This document shows, piece by piece, positions 33,447 to 44,100 of a stretch of 64,000 nt of DNA (position 1 is the first letter of the stretch; the number at the start of each line of letters is the position of its first letter). Made by a program: the position numbers and the translations under genes. Below the pieces are notes generated by a model. That model saw nothing but the letters and a program-made list of their open reading frames with translations. It ran no database searches and was not told where the DNA came from. The stretch is from Nocardia sp. NBC_00565 (lineage in GTDB: Bacteria; Actinomycetota; Actinomycetes; Mycobacteriales; Mycobacteriaceae), in the NCBI RefSeq assembly GCF_036345915.1, contig NZ_CP107785.1, positions 372,001 through 436,000 on the forward strand, given 5' to 3'.

Positions 33447-34792
33447 ACGAGGGTCGGCACGCGGTAGTGCTGGGCGCGGGCATCGCCGGATTGCTCGCCG
33501 CCCGGGTGCTCTCCGAGCACTTCTCCCGGGTCACCATCGTCGAGCGCGACGTGGTGACCGGGGCGGCCGTGCGGCGCGGCGTACCGCAGGCGCGGCACCT
33601 GCACGGCCTGCTGGATCGCGGCCGCACGATCATCGAACAGCTCTACCCGGGCTTCACCTCCGAGATGGCCGACCGTGGCGCGACCACCGCGGAGGCTTTG
33701 GTCGGAACCCGCTGGTACGTAGGCGGATTGCGGGTTGCGCCGACCTCGACCGGACTCACCTCCGTCATGGCGACCAGACCGCTGCTGGAATCGGTGCTGC
33801 GGCAACGCACCCTGGCCACGCCGGGAGTGCGGCTGTGTGAGGGCATCGCGCGCGGGCTGATCGGCGATGCGGATCGGGTGCGCGCGGTCTCGATCTCCGG
33901 CGGGTACGGCGCGGAGGCGCACGCCACGGATCTGGTCGTGGACGCGACCGGGCGCGGATCGCGGGCGAGCGTATGGCTGGCCGCACTCGGCGCGCGGATA
34001 CCGGAGGAGGAGCGCCTCGAGGTCGATCTCGGCTACGCCTCCCGGTTGTTCCGGTGGACGCCGGGGCAATTGGGCGGGCATTCGTCGGTGATCATCTCCA
34101 CGGGCGCGAACGGCCGCGGTGGCGGCGCGATTCGGGTCGAGGGCGACCGCTGGCATATCACCCTGGCCGGGATGCTCGGCGATCATCCGCCGACCGACCC
34201 CGAAGAGTTCGCGGACTTCGCGACCACTATCGCCGCACCCGATATCCATGAGCTCATCACCACATCCGAACCGCTCGACGAGGCGGTGCCGCACCGGTTC
34301 AAGTCCCCGGTGCGCCGCCGATTCGAGCGGCTCTCGGCGGTGCCGCAGGGCTTTCTGGTCCTCGGTGACGCACTGTGCAGCTTCAATCCGCTGTACGCGC
34401 AGGGTATGGCGGTGGCCGCGCAGCAGGCCCTCGCCTTACGCGACTGCCTGGCAGCCGACTCCACTGATCTGCCCGCCCAGTTCTATGCGGCCGCGGGAAA
34501 AGTGGTCGATGTCGCCTGGCAACTCGCCGCGGGCGCCGATCTCGGTCATCCCGGCGTCATCGGCCCGCGCACCACCCGCACTCGCCTCACCAACGCCTAC
34601 GTCGCCCGAGCGCACCGTGCCGCACATGTCGATCCGCGGGTGGCGCGCACCTTCCTGCGGGTCGCCAACCTGGTCGAACCCCCGACGGCACTACTGCATC
34701 CGCAGATCGCGGGCCGCATCCTGCTGCGCGGCAATGGCAGAACCGCCGCGCCCATCGAACCCACACCGATCCTCAGCCAACCGACGAGGTGA
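33443..34792 (+). CDS. FAD-dependent monooxygenase
   Basis: 449 residues of the PHBH-like flavoprotein fold: N-terminal VVLGAGIAGLLAARVL, VDATGRGSRASVW (the DG-type motif), and LGDALCSFNPLYAQGM (GD motif binding the FAD ribityl chain). Such enzymes hydroxylate or epoxidise with NAD(P)H. GGCGGAG precedes the ATG, and a mini-ORF couples it to the P450 upstream. It probably oxidises the lipid product along with the three P450s. It lacks the Baeyer-Villiger or halogenase signatures that I know. Confidence 0.85.
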   Translation: MNEGRHAVVLGAGIAGLLAARVLSEHFSRVTIVERDVVTGAAVRRGVPQARHLHGLLDRGRTIIEQLYPGFTSEMADRGATTAEALVGTRWYVGGLRVAPTSTGLTSVMATRPLLESVLRQRTLATPGVRLCEGIARGLIGDADRVRAVSISGGYGAEAHATDLVVDATGRGSRASVWLAALGARIPEEERLEVDLGYASRLFRWTPGQLGGHSSVIISTGANGRGGGAIRVEGDRWHITLAGMLGDHPPTDPEEFADFATTIAAPDIHELITTSEPLDEAVPHRFKSPVRRRFERLSAVPQGFLVLGDALCSFNPLYAQGMAVAAQQALALRDCLAADSTDLPAQFYAAAGKVVDVAWQLAAGADLGHPGVIGPRTTRTRLTNAYVARAHRAAHVDPRVARTFLRVANLVEPPTALLHPQIAGRILLRGNGRTAAPIEPTPILSQPTR

Positions 34793-34883
34793 CGGGAACC
34801 GCAGCGCCGCGGCCCGCACCGTCACATTCCGACCGGCCGCACCGCCAGTTCGGCGGCGCGGCGCACCGAAGGGACCACCCGAT

Positions 34884-36152
34884 ATGGACTCGTCGCACGC
34901 GAGCACGGCTGTCGCGGAACAGGATTCCGCAGTGCAGACCGCCATCGCCCACTTATTCGGCCCGGAAGGCAGATCCGACCCATATACCCCCGCGCGCGTG
35001 CTGCGCGAGGCGGGCCCACTGCACCAGACCCCGCTCGGCCATCGTCTACTGACCCGCTACGACGACTGCGTCGCCGTGCTGTCGACCACCGCGTGGAGTC
35101 ACGCGGAAGAGGCCGCGATGATGCACCCCACCGTGTCGCCGGAGGACGCACCGGAGGAACTGCCCACCTCGTTCCTGTGGATGGAGCCGCCGGACCACAC
35201 CCGGTTGCGCAATCTGGTGACCAAGGGCTTCACCCCGCGCATGGTGACCCGGCTGCGCCCCCGCATCGAGGAACTCACCGAAGAGTTGGTCGACAATGCC
35301 TTGGCCGCGGGCGAATTCGATCTCGTCGAGAAGATCGCCTACCCGCTGCCGCTGATCATCGCCTGCGAGCTGATCGGCGTACCGCCGGAGGCCTACGCGC
35401 AGGTGCACCAGTGGTCCCAGGATCTGGCTCGCGGTTTCGACCACGACTACACACTGCCCGAGGAAGCGCTGCGGGCCCGCAGCGCCGGTTCGCGCGGCTT
35501 CATGTCCTACTTCCGTGAACTGCTCAATGAGCGGCGTCGCGATCCGAAGGACGACCTGTTGAGTGTGCTGTCGCAGGTCGAGGACCGCGGCGATGTGCTC
35601 ACCGAACAGGAATTGCTCGCCACCTGCATCACCACCTTCGTCGCCGGGCACGAGACCACCGCCAACCTGATCGGCACCGGCATGCTGCAGCTGATGCGCA
35701 ATCCGGGCGAAATCGCCGCGCTGCGCGCACGTCCCGAGCTGACCGCGACCGCGCCCGACGAACTGTTGCGGCTGGAGCCGTCGGTGCAGATCACCACGCG
35801 CGCCGCGACCCGCCCGATCACCGTCGCCGGTCATGATTTCGAGCAGGGCGAAGGTGTTGTGGTGCTGATCAATTCGGCCAACCGCGACGACGACGTCTTC
35901 CCGGATTCCGATCGTGTGGACGTCGCCAGGTACTCCGATCCGAAGCATCCGGCCAAGAAGCACCTCGGCTTCAGCCTGGGCATCCACTACTGCCTCGGCG
36001 CGCCGCTGGCGCTGCTCGAGATGGAGGTGCTGCTCGACGTGCTGTTGCGCAAAGTGCGTGATATCGAGCTGCTTTCGGATACACCGCGATACAAGCCCAA
36101 TGTGGTGATCCGCGGGCTGGAGTCCTTGCCGACGAGTTTCACGGCCAAGTGA
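34884..36152 (+). CDS. cytochrome P450, third of the cluster
   Basis: 422 residues with AGHETTAN in the I-helix, DELLR in the K-helix and heme region FSLGIHYCLGAPLALLE (C370). It resembles the P450 at 30869-32107 (FLWMEPPEHTRLR versus FLWMEPPDHTRLR and WSHAEE in both), so the two are probably paralogues. It is the last gene of the rightward operon before a strong hairpin. An AGGGA sits about 9 nt before the ATG. Confidence 0.9.
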   Translation: MDSSHASTAVAEQDSAVQTAIAHLFGPEGRSDPYTPARVLREAGPLHQTPLGHRLLTRYDDCVAVLSTTAWSHAEEAAMMHPTVSPEDAPEELPTSFLWMEPPDHTRLRNLVTKGFTPRMVTRLRPRIEELTEELVDNALAAGEFDLVEKIAYPLPLIIACELIGVPPEAYAQVHQWSQDLARGFDHDYTLPEEALRARSAGSRGFMSYFRELLNERRRDPKDDLLSVLSQVEDRGDVLTEQELLATCITTFVAGHETTANLIGTGMLQLMRNPGEIAALRARPELTATAPDELLRLEPSVQITTRAATRPITVAGHDFEQGEGVVVLINSANRDDDVFPDSDRVDVARYSDPKHPAKKHLGFSLGIHYCLGAPLALLEMEVLLDVLLRKVRDIELLSDTPRYKPNVVIRGLESLPTSFTAK

Positions 36153-36158
36153 GTACCG

Positions 36159-36194
36159 CTTCGGACCCGGTGTCATAGCGCGCCGGGTCCGAAG
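36159..36194. terminator. hairpin terminator after the P450/FMO operon
   Basis: Perfect 12-bp arms CTTCGGACCCGG and CCGGGTCCGAAG around a 12-nt loop, beginning 6 nt after the P450 stop. The remaining 200 nt before the LysR gene shows no other gene. Confidence 0.8.
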
Positions 36195-36398
36195 GTGATC
36201 TCTTGCGGTAGCTGTTGCGTCACAACGCGGTTTCGGGGATGCTGAATGGTCACGGCTCCGCTCAGGACATTCGTGCAGGCCACCCGGGGTCAGTTCACCC
36301 GGCCGCAATGGTCTCGGCAATATCCGTCCGATCGCGGTTCATCCTCGGTTATCTGGCTCCGCTAACGTTTCGGGTACGCGGAATAAGGAGCCGGTCGT

Positions 36399-37331
36399 AT
36401 GGAGTTCCGACATCTGGTTTCATTCATCACTATTGCCGAAGAGTTGCATTTCGGCCGCGCAGCGCAGCGCTTGCATCTCACGCAGCCCAGTCTCAGTGCC
36501 CAGCTGCAGAAACTGGAGAAATCGCTCGGCGTGCAACTGGTCGCACGCAACTCCCACGAGGTCAAGCTGACCCCGGCGGGCCGGGAGTTCGAGAGTCAAG
36601 CCCGGATCATCGTGGCCCAGATGGACCGAGCCGCCGCGGTCGCCAAGGCGACCGCGGAGGGACGGGCGGGCGCCCTCAATATCGGCTACAACCTCCCGGC
36701 CAGCAGACATGTGCTGCCGGAGGCGCTCACCAGGATGACCGACCGGCACCCCGATATCGTGGTGTCGCTGTGGGAGAAGCGCACCGGCCCGCAGATGGCG
36801 GCGCTCTCCGACGGCTCGCTCGATCTGGCGCTGGTGTACGGCCATCCGAGCACCACGGATTTCCGGTATCGGCGGCTGCTGCACCGGGTTCCGCTGGTGG
36901 CGGTGGTCGGACGAAGACACCGGTGGGCCGACCGCCCGGGTGTGCCCTTCGCCGAACTGGAGGGCCAGGAGTGTGTGCTGTTCGCCCGCGAGCAGTGTCC
37001 GGCCATGTACGACTCCATCTTCCGGGCCGCAGCGGATACCAAGATCACCCTGGCCGTCGCGCAGAGCGCAGATGATCCGGGCGCGACCGCGCATATGGTT
37101 TCGGTGCGTCCGCTCGTCGGATTCGCCTCGCTGCCGCGCGCGATCTCGATGGGTATGGGCGCGACGGGCAGCAGTTCGGTGGCGGTCAAACTCTTCGATC
37201 CGGTACCGACGTTGGATTTGTACGCGGTGTGGCGTGCGGACGAGACGAATCCGGCGGTGTCGCTTTTCCTGGATTGCGTGGATTCCCCCGAACCGGCACG
37301 TCTAGATATTGCCCGCGCGCTGTCGGCTTGA
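36399..37331 (+). CDS. LysR-family transcriptional regulator
   Basis: 310 residues with the LysR helix-turn-helix at the N-terminus (LHFGRAAQRLHLTQPSLSAQLQKLEKSLG) and a C-terminal periplasmic-binding-like effector domain. It sits between the oxidation operon and the long synthase operon, in the same direction as both, and is the only regulator inside the cluster, so it is the prime candidate for pathway control. The effector is not known. Confidence 0.9.
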   Translation: MEFRHLVSFITIAEELHFGRAAQRLHLTQPSLSAQLQKLEKSLGVQLVARNSHEVKLTPAGREFESQARIIVAQMDRAAAVAKATAEGRAGALNIGYNLPASRHVLPEALTRMTDRHPDIVVSLWEKRTGPQMAALSDGSLDLALVYGHPSTTDFRYRRLLHRVPLVAVVGRRHRWADRPGVPFAELEGQECVLFAREQCPAMYDSIFRAAADTKITLAVAQSADDPGATAHMVSVRPLVGFASLPRAISMGMGATGSSSVAVKLFDPVPTLDLYAVWRADETNPAVSLFLDCVDSPEPARLDIARALSA

Positions 37332-37419
37332 GTCCTTCGATAGGCCATGACATTCGCGCGGTAGGAAACGCCGTATCGGCGGGGACGTAATTCATTGTCG
37401 CCGACCAGAATTCGACATT

Positions 37420-39150
37420 GTGAATACAGTGTCTGTCACCGAGAACGGAATCGAGCTACCGGACGACGCGAGTTTGTACTCGGTGATTTCCGGTGCGGCC
37501 GCCGAACATCCGCAACGGCATTCGCTGTGCGGTGCGGACGGCACGCAACTCAGCTGTGCCGACGTGGACCGGCGCGCGCGGGCGCTGGCTTCGGCCCTCG
37601 CCGCGCGCGGTGTCGCGGCGGGGGACCGGGTCGCGATCCTGGGCCGTACCAGCTTGGAGTGGGCGCTGCTGGATTGCGCGCTGCTCGCCCTCGGCGCGGT
37701 GGTGGTTCCGGTGTATCCGACCTCCTCGCCGTCGCAGATCGAGCACATCCTGCGCGATAGCGGCAGCACCTATTTCGCGGCCGAGGACGAAGCCGATGCC
37801 GCGCGCCTGCTGGACGCCGGCGCGACCGAGGTCTGGACCTTCGCGCTGATCGCGGACTGGTCGGTCACCGAGATCGATCCCGGTCTCGACGCGCGCATCA
37901 ATGCGGTGCACGCCGATGACCTGGCCATGATCGTCTACACCAGCGGCACCACCGGCGTCTCCAAAGGCTGCATGATCACGCACCGCAATATGTTCGTCTC
38001 CTCGGCCAATACGGTGCGTCAGACCGGCGACCTGTTCGACGGCACGACCGTGCTGGCACTGCCGCTCTCACACGTCTTCGGCCAGACCATCCTGTTCGCC
38101 TGCCTGTTCGGCGGCAGCCGCACCCACCTGCTGCCCGGCATTCCCGACCTGGTCCCGGTGCTGCCGAAGCTGCGCCCGACCTTCCTGGCGCTGATTCCCT
38201 TCGGACTGGAGAAGATTCGCAAGTACTGCCGCACGCTGCTGTCGGGCACCGAGGAGCAGGAGGCGGTGGCGCGGGGGCTGGACACGCTGCGTGCGGGGGC
38301 CACTCCGGAGCCGAGCGACCATCCGGTGGCGGCCGCGTTCGGCGGCGAGCTGCGCAATGTCATCTCCGGCGGCGCCTCGCTCGACGAGTCGACCGTCGGC
38401 TTCTACGCGGGTTTCGGTGTGGTGCTGCTGAACTGCTACGGGCTCACCGAGGCGGCGACCGCCGTGACGGTCAGCGCGCCGGAGACCAACCGGCTCGGCA
38501 CCGTGGGCCGGCCGATTCCGGGCACCTCGGTCGCCATCGCGGCCGTCGACAATGAGGTGCTGGTCGGCGGCCCGCACGTCTCGCCGGGCTACTGGGGCAC
38601 GGCGGCCGATCAGGCCCACCCGTCGCCCGACCACCGCCCCTCATCGAGTCGCTCCGCGACGCTGCATTCCATGGTCGATGACGAGGGCTGGTTGCACACC
38701 GGTGATCTCGGCGAACTCGACGCCGACGGGTACCTGCGCATCACCGGCCGCAAGAAGGAGATCCTGGTGACCTCCGGCGGCAAGAATGTGGCGCCCGCGC
38801 CGCTGGAGGACCGGGTGCGGCTGCATCCGCTGATCAGCAACTGCATGGTGGTCGGGGACGGGCGCGATTACGTCACCGCGCTGGTGACCCTGGACCCGGT
38901 GCAGGTCCAGCGCTGGCGCGACGCGCAGCCGGACGGTGACATCGAGGCCGCCGTCCAGTCCGCGGTCGACGATGCGAATTCCCTTGTCTCCCGGCCGGAA
39001 TCGATTCGAGCATTTCGAATCGTGGACGGTGATTTCACCGTCGAGGACGGATTGCTGACTTCCTCGCGCAAGCTGCGCAGGGCCGCCATCGCGACGGCTT
39101 ATGCCGCCGATATCGATCACCTCTATCCCGCGCGTCAGAGCGTTCCATAG
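37420..39150 (+). CDS. long-chain acyl-CoA ligase (FadD15-like)
   Basis: 576 residues. P-loop VYTSGTTGVSKGC, YGLTEAATA, TGDLGELDADGYLRITGRKKEILVTSGGKNVAPAPLE and the C-terminal SSRKLRR lysine region fit long-chain acyl-CoA synthetases that form acyl-CoA via acyl-AMP. A short polar insert (PSPDHRPSSSRSATLH) sits just before the TGDLG motif and is not typical. It begins 88 nt after LysR and heads the synthase operon. With FAAL in the same cluster there are two different fatty-acid activation routes, one to ACP and one to CoA. Confidence 0.85.
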   Translation: MNTVSVTENGIELPDDASLYSVISGAAAEHPQRHSLCGADGTQLSCADVDRRARALASALAARGVAAGDRVAILGRTSLEWALLDCALLALGAVVVPVYPTSSPSQIEHILRDSGSTYFAAEDEADAARLLDAGATEVWTFALIADWSVTEIDPGLDARINAVHADDLAMIVYTSGTTGVSKGCMITHRNMFVSSANTVRQTGDLFDGTTVLALPLSHVFGQTILFACLFGGSRTHLLPGIPDLVPVLPKLRPTFLALIPFGLEKIRKYCRTLLSGTEEQEAVARGLDTLRAGATPEPSDHPVAAAFGGELRNVISGGASLDESTVGFYAGFGVVLLNCYGLTEAATAVTVSAPETNRLGTVGRPIPGTSVAIAAVDNEVLVGGPHVSPGYWGTAADQAHPSPDHRPSSSRSATLHSMVDDEGWLHTGDLGELDADGYLRITGRKKEILVTSGGKNVAPAPLEDRVRLHPLISNCMVVGDGRDYVTALVTLDPVQVQRWRDAQPDGDIEAAVQSAVDDANSLVSRPESIRAFRIVDGDFTVEDGLLTSSRKLRRAAIATAYAADIDHLYPARQSVP

Positions 39151-39254
39151 GCGCGGCCGATCGACCGATGAATTACCACTGGCCGCGGTGGTTTTCATCG
39201 CGCACCGACCACAGACTCGAAATCGGAATTCGACTACCGGAAAGTGATGCGAAC

Positions 39255-40505
39255 ATGTACGACGTCATCGTTGTCGGAACTCGGGTGGCGGGTTCCCCGC
39301 TGGCCATGCTGCTCGCCAGGAAGGGCTACCGGGTCCTCGCCGTGGACCGGGCCACCTTCCCCAGTGATACGCCATCGACCCATTACATCCACCAGGCCGG
39401 GCTCGGGATGTTGAAGTCCTGGGGTCTGCTGGACGAAGTGGTCGCCTCCGGCTGCCCGCCGATCCGGCACCTGAACTTCTCCTACACCGACATCGTCATC
39501 AAGGGCTTCGCCGATGTGGCGGCCGACGGCATCGACGTCGTGTACTGCCCGCGCCGCACGGTGCTGGACAAGATCCTGGTCGACGCCGCGGGTAATGCGG
39601 GCGTCGAGGTGATCCACGGATTCTCGGTCACCGAGCTGGTGTTCGACGAGGATCGCGTGGTCGGCATTCGCGGGCGCGTCGGCGACGGAGCCGAACAGGA
39701 GTTCCGCGCCGGACTGGTGATCGGCGCCGACGGTTCGAACTCGACCGTCGCGAAGGCGGTCGGGACCGAGGTGTACGAGGGCTCGCCCGCGGCGTGCTTC
39801 ATCTACTACTCCTACTACGACGGCGTGGACTGGGGTATGCAGCACCGCACCGGATTCGGTGAGCAGCAGTTCGCGGCCTGGCCGACCAATGACGGGCTCT
39901 CGCTGGTCGCGGTCATGCGCAAGCGCGACCGGTTCCGCGACTTCCGCACCGATCCGGATGCGGGTGTGCAGGAGATCGTCGAACAGATCGACCCGGAACT
40001 CGGCGCTCGACTGCGCGATACCGGCAAGCGGGTGGAGCAGTTCCGGCCCATGCTCTACCCGGACAACTACCGGCGCCACTCCTATGGACCCGGTTGGGCG
40101 CTGGTGGGTGACGCCGGCTACCACAAGGATCCGTTCACCGGCTGGGGCATCACCGACGCGTTCAAGTACGCCCAGCTGCTGGCCGATCTGGTCGACGCCG
40201 GACTGTCGGGCGCGCGTCCGCTCGACGAAGCGCTGGCCGAGTATCAGGTCGAGCGCGACGCGCAGAGTGCGAGCACTTATGAACTGACACAGAACATTTC
40301 GGAGCTGTCGCTGACCCCTTACTACGATTCGGTGTTCCGCGCCACCAGCTACGACGCGGACTACTCGAAGAAGTTCTTCGGTCTGATCGCCGGAATCTAC
40401 TCGCCGGACAAGTACTTCGGTGAGCAGGAGCTGGGCGAGCTGTACGAGAAGGTCGACTTCCCGGTCGACGCGCGCCATGTCACCAAGGACGGGGTGACGG
40501 CGTGA
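39255..40505 (+). CDS. FAD-dependent oxidoreductase, geranylgeranyl-reductase-like
   Basis: 416 residues: VIVVGTRVAGSPLAMLLARKG (FAD fold), VIGADGSNS and VGDAGYHKDPFTGWGITDAFKYAQLLADLV, a pattern common to the geranylgeranyl reductase/lycopene-type flavoproteins and some flavin hydroxylases. It may reduce double bonds or hydroxylate an aliphatic chain. GGAAAG lies about 10 nt before the ATG. The stop overlaps the start of the SGNH gene by 4 nt. Confidence 0.85.
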   Translation: MYDVIVVGTRVAGSPLAMLLARKGYRVLAVDRATFPSDTPSTHYIHQAGLGMLKSWGLLDEVVASGCPPIRHLNFSYTDIVIKGFADVAADGIDVVYCPRRTVLDKILVDAAGNAGVEVIHGFSVTELVFDEDRVVGIRGRVGDGAEQEFRAGLVIGADGSNSTVAKAVGTEVYEGSPAACFIYYSYYDGVDWGMQHRTGFGEQQFAAWPTNDGLSLVAVMRKRDRFRDFRTDPDAGVQEIVEQIDPELGARLRDTGKRVEQFRPMLYPDNYRRHSYGPGWALVGDAGYHKDPFTGWGITDAFKYAQLLADLVDAGLSGARPLDEALAEYQVERDAQSASTYELTQNISELSLTPYYDSVFRATSYDADYSKKFFGLIAGIYSPDKYFGEQELGELYEKVDFPVDARHVTKDGVTA

Positions 40506-41101
40506 TCGGGCTGACCGCGATCGGGGACAGCTTCGTCGAGGGCCGCGGTGACGCCGCGGCCGGTGGCGGCTACCGCGGCTGGGTGCCTCGCCTCGGCGGC
40601 CAGCTCGGCTTGCGGCCCGCCGCGCTGCGCAACCTGGGCGAGCACGGCGCGACGACGGGTGTAGTGCTCGAACAGCAACTGCGCCGTGCGGTTTCGGCGC
40701 GCTGCGGCCTCTATGGCGTGGTCGTCGGTGTGAACGATCTGGTCAGCGAATTCGACGCGGACCGGTTCGAGCGCAACCTCGGCATGCTCTTCGGCGCGTT
40801 GCGCGACACCGGCGCAACGGTTTTCACCGCCAGCTATCCGGATATCCCGGCCCGGCTGCCGGTGCCGGACGGATTCCGCGGGCTGCTGCGGGAGCGGTTC
40901 GCTTTCGCGAATATCGTGCTGGCCACCGTCACCGCCGAAACCGGCGCGCTGCTGCTGGATATCGCGGCTCAGCCGGAGTGGGAGCGGCCGGAGGTGTGGA
41001 CCGCCGACGGTCTGCACCCGAGCTCCCTCGGCCACCACATGTTCGCCGCGGGCGCGGCCGAACTCATCGCGTCGCGTACCGCGACCACCGTCGCCGCCTG
41101 A
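40502..41101 (+). CDS. SGNH/GDSL-family hydrolase
   Basis: 199 residues with GDS block at residues 8-10 (AIGDSFVEG; S10 nucleophile), GVND (block III) and DGLHPSS with the catalytic Asp/His pair. Such enzymes cleave or transfer acyl esters and thioesters. It starts at a GTG within the stop of the flavoenzyme gene and is just upstream of the synthase, so product release or off-loading is a plausible role. No signal peptide, so cytoplasmic. Confidence 0.85.
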   Translation: MIGLTAIGDSFVEGRGDAAAGGGYRGWVPRLGGQLGLRPAALRNLGEHGATTGVVLEQQLRRAVSARCGLYGVVVGVNDLVSEFDADRFERNLGMLFGALRDTGATVFTASYPDIPARLPVPDGFRGLLRERFAFANIVLATVTAETGALLLDIAAQPEWERPEVWTADGLHPSSLGHHMFAAGAAELIASRTATTVAA

Positions 41102-41130
41102 TCTTTCCATCCGGTTCGAGAGGAACTTTC

Positions 41131-44100
41131 GTGACAGACGACAGACGCCTGGCGCGCAACCCGATCGCCATCGTCGGGATGTCCGGGCTGCTGCCCAACG
41201 CGCACCACCACCGAGAGTATTGGCAGAACATCGTCGACGGCGTGGACTGCACCACCGAGGTGCCCACGTCACGCTGGAGCCTCGACGATTACTTCGACGC
41301 GGACCCGGACGCACCGGATAAGACCTATTCGCGTCGCGGCGCATTCCTGCCCGATATCGATTTCGACCCACTGGAATTCGGACTGCCGCCCAACCAGCTC
41401 GAAGTGACCAGCACCATGCAGACACTGAGCCTCGGGGTGGCGCGCGATCTGCTGATCGACGCGGGCGCGGTCGATTCCACCTGGTACGACGCGGGTCGGA
41501 CCGGCGTCGTACTCGGGACCACCGGACCCGTTCCGCTGATGCACCCACTGGCGGCGCGACTATCGACGCCGGTGTTGAAGGAGGCGGCGCGATCGGTCGG
41601 CCTGTCCGATGACGACGCCGATGCGATCGCCGATAAGTTCGTCGCCGCTTTCGCACCATGGGAAGCGAATTCGTTCCCCGGCCTGCTGGCCAATATCACC
41701 GCCGGACGGGTGGCCAACCGGCTCGGCCTCGGCGGTATCAACTGCACCGTCGACGCGGCCTGCGCGGCCTCGCTGGCCGCGCTGCGGACCGCGATCGCCG
41801 AATTGCAGGACGGCCGGGCCGATATGATGATCACCGGCGGCGTCGACACCGAGAACACCATCTTCATCTACATGTGCTTCAGCAAGGTCGGGGCGCTGTC
41901 GTCGAGCGGACAGATCAGTCCGTTCGCCGCCGACGCGAACGGCACCCTGCTCGGCGAGGGCATCACCATGCTCGCCCTGCGGCGACTGGAAGACGCACGC
42001 CGCGACGGCAATCGGATCTACGCGGTCATCCGCGGACTGGGTTCCTCCAGTGATGGCCGGGCCAAGAGCATCTACGCGCCGCGCGCGGGTGGACAGCGGG
42101 TCGCCCTCGATCGGGCCTACGCCGACGCGGAATGCTCACCCGCCGATGTCGCGCTCATCGAGGCGCACGCCACCGGCACACCCGTGGGCGATAAGACCGA
42201 GCTCACCGCGCTGAAAGGGCTGCTCGCCGACGCGACTTCGGAGACCCGCTTCGCGGCGCTGGGCAGTGTGAAGTCGCAGATCGGGCATACCAAGGGCGCC
42301 GCGGGGACGGCCTCGGTCATGAAGTTGGCGCTGGCGCTGCACCAGAAGGTGTTGCCGGGCACGATCAATGTGGCCGCGCCCAATGCGGAGATCGCGTCGG
42401 ATGACGCGCCGTATTACGTGAATACTCGGACGCGGCCGTGGATCCGGGATCCGCAGCGTCCGGTGCGCCGGGCCGCGGCCTCGGCATTCGGATTCGGCGG
42501 GACCAACTTCCACGTCGTGCTGGAGGAAGCCGATTCCGGTCGCGACCAGCCGGTGCTGCACCGCACCGCGCGGGCGCACCTGTGGCATGCGCCCGATGTG
42601 GCCGGCCTGGTGGATGCGGTTCGTAGCGTGGACGCCGTTGACGGCGGCGATATTCCGGAGGCGCACGCGCGCATCGGGTTCGTCTCGGTGGACGACGAGA
42701 ATGCCGAGCATCTGCGCGCGCTCGCGGTGGATGAGCTGGTGCGCAATCCCGATGCGGCGGCGTGGGATCACCCGGAGGGCGTGTACTTCCGGGCCGCGGC
42801 GCTGCCGGAGCGCAAGATCGGCGCGCTGTTCGCCGGACAGGGCAGCCAGTACGTCGATATGGGAGCGGATGCGGCGCTGAACAATCCGGTGGTCGGTGCG
42901 GCCTTCGACGCGGCCAATATCGCATTCGACGGTGCGCCGGTGCGGTTGTCCGCGGTGGTGTTCCCGCCGCCCGCCTTCGATGAGGAGACGGCGGCCGAGC
43001 AGGAAATCGCCCTGCGCCGTACCGAATTCGCGCAGCCCGCGATCGGTGCGCTGGCGGCGGGGCAGTTCCGGACGCTGGCCGAATGCGGGTTGCGTGCCGA
43101 TGGATATCTCGGGCACAGCTTCGGTGAACTCACCGCGCTGTGGGCCGCCGGTGCGCTCGGCACCGACGACTTCTTCGGCCTGGCCCGGGCGCGTGGTGCG
43201 GCGATGACGCCGGCCGCGGGTGTCGAGGCGGGGACGATGGTGGCGCTCGGTGCGTCGCGGGAGACCGCCGAGGAATTGCTCGCCGATGTCGATGACGTGT
43301 GGATCTGCAATCACAACGCACCCGATCAGGTGGTTGTCGGCGGTGGGCCCGAGGGGATCGCCGCTGTGGTCGCGCGGGCGGGTGAACGTGGGGTGGCGAC
43401 CAGGGCGCTGCCGGTGTCCGGCGCGTTCCACACCCCGTATGTCGCACATGCGGTGGATGCGTTCGCGAAGGCGACCGCCGAGGTGTCGATCGGAGCACCC
43501 GACGCACCGGTGTACGCGAATACACCCGATGCCCGCTACGGCGGCGATATCGCGGCCAATCGCGCCCTGCTCACCGGACAGCTCAGTAAGCCGGTCGAAT
43601 TCGTCGCTGCGCTGACCGCAATGCGCGCGGACGGCTGCACGGTGTTCGTGGAGTTCGGGCCCAAGCAGGTGCTGACCTCATTGGTGCGGCGCACCCTCGG
43701 TGACGAAGTCATCGCCATTCCAACGGATTCCGGCCCTATCGGCAACAGCGACCTCGCACTGGTGCGGGCCGCCGTGCGGCTGGCCGTGCTCGGCTTCGGT
43801 TTGCACGGGATCAATCGCCACGCTGCGCCTGTGCCGGTCGCGCGCACTTCGGGTCGCGCGATGACCGTGCGGATCTCGGCGCCGGAGTATGTGCCCGAGA
43901 GTCGGCGGGCAGCCTATGCCGCCACGCTCGATGACGGCTACCGCGTCGCCGTTTCCACCCCTGTCGACACCGTCGTCGATCGTCAGCCCGAAATACCGGC
44001 CGTGGCCGCAACTTTCGCCGAACCGACGGAGACCACCGTGTATCAGCCCGCCCAGTCCTACGACCCGGGAGCCGACGCACTGGACAGTGCGCTGGTGCAG

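Noticed and set aside
40978..41130. Upstream extension of the PfaA-like synthase
   Set aside because: It overlaps the SGNH gene, and the GTG at 41131 has AGAGGAA at a proper distance directly before the KS domain.
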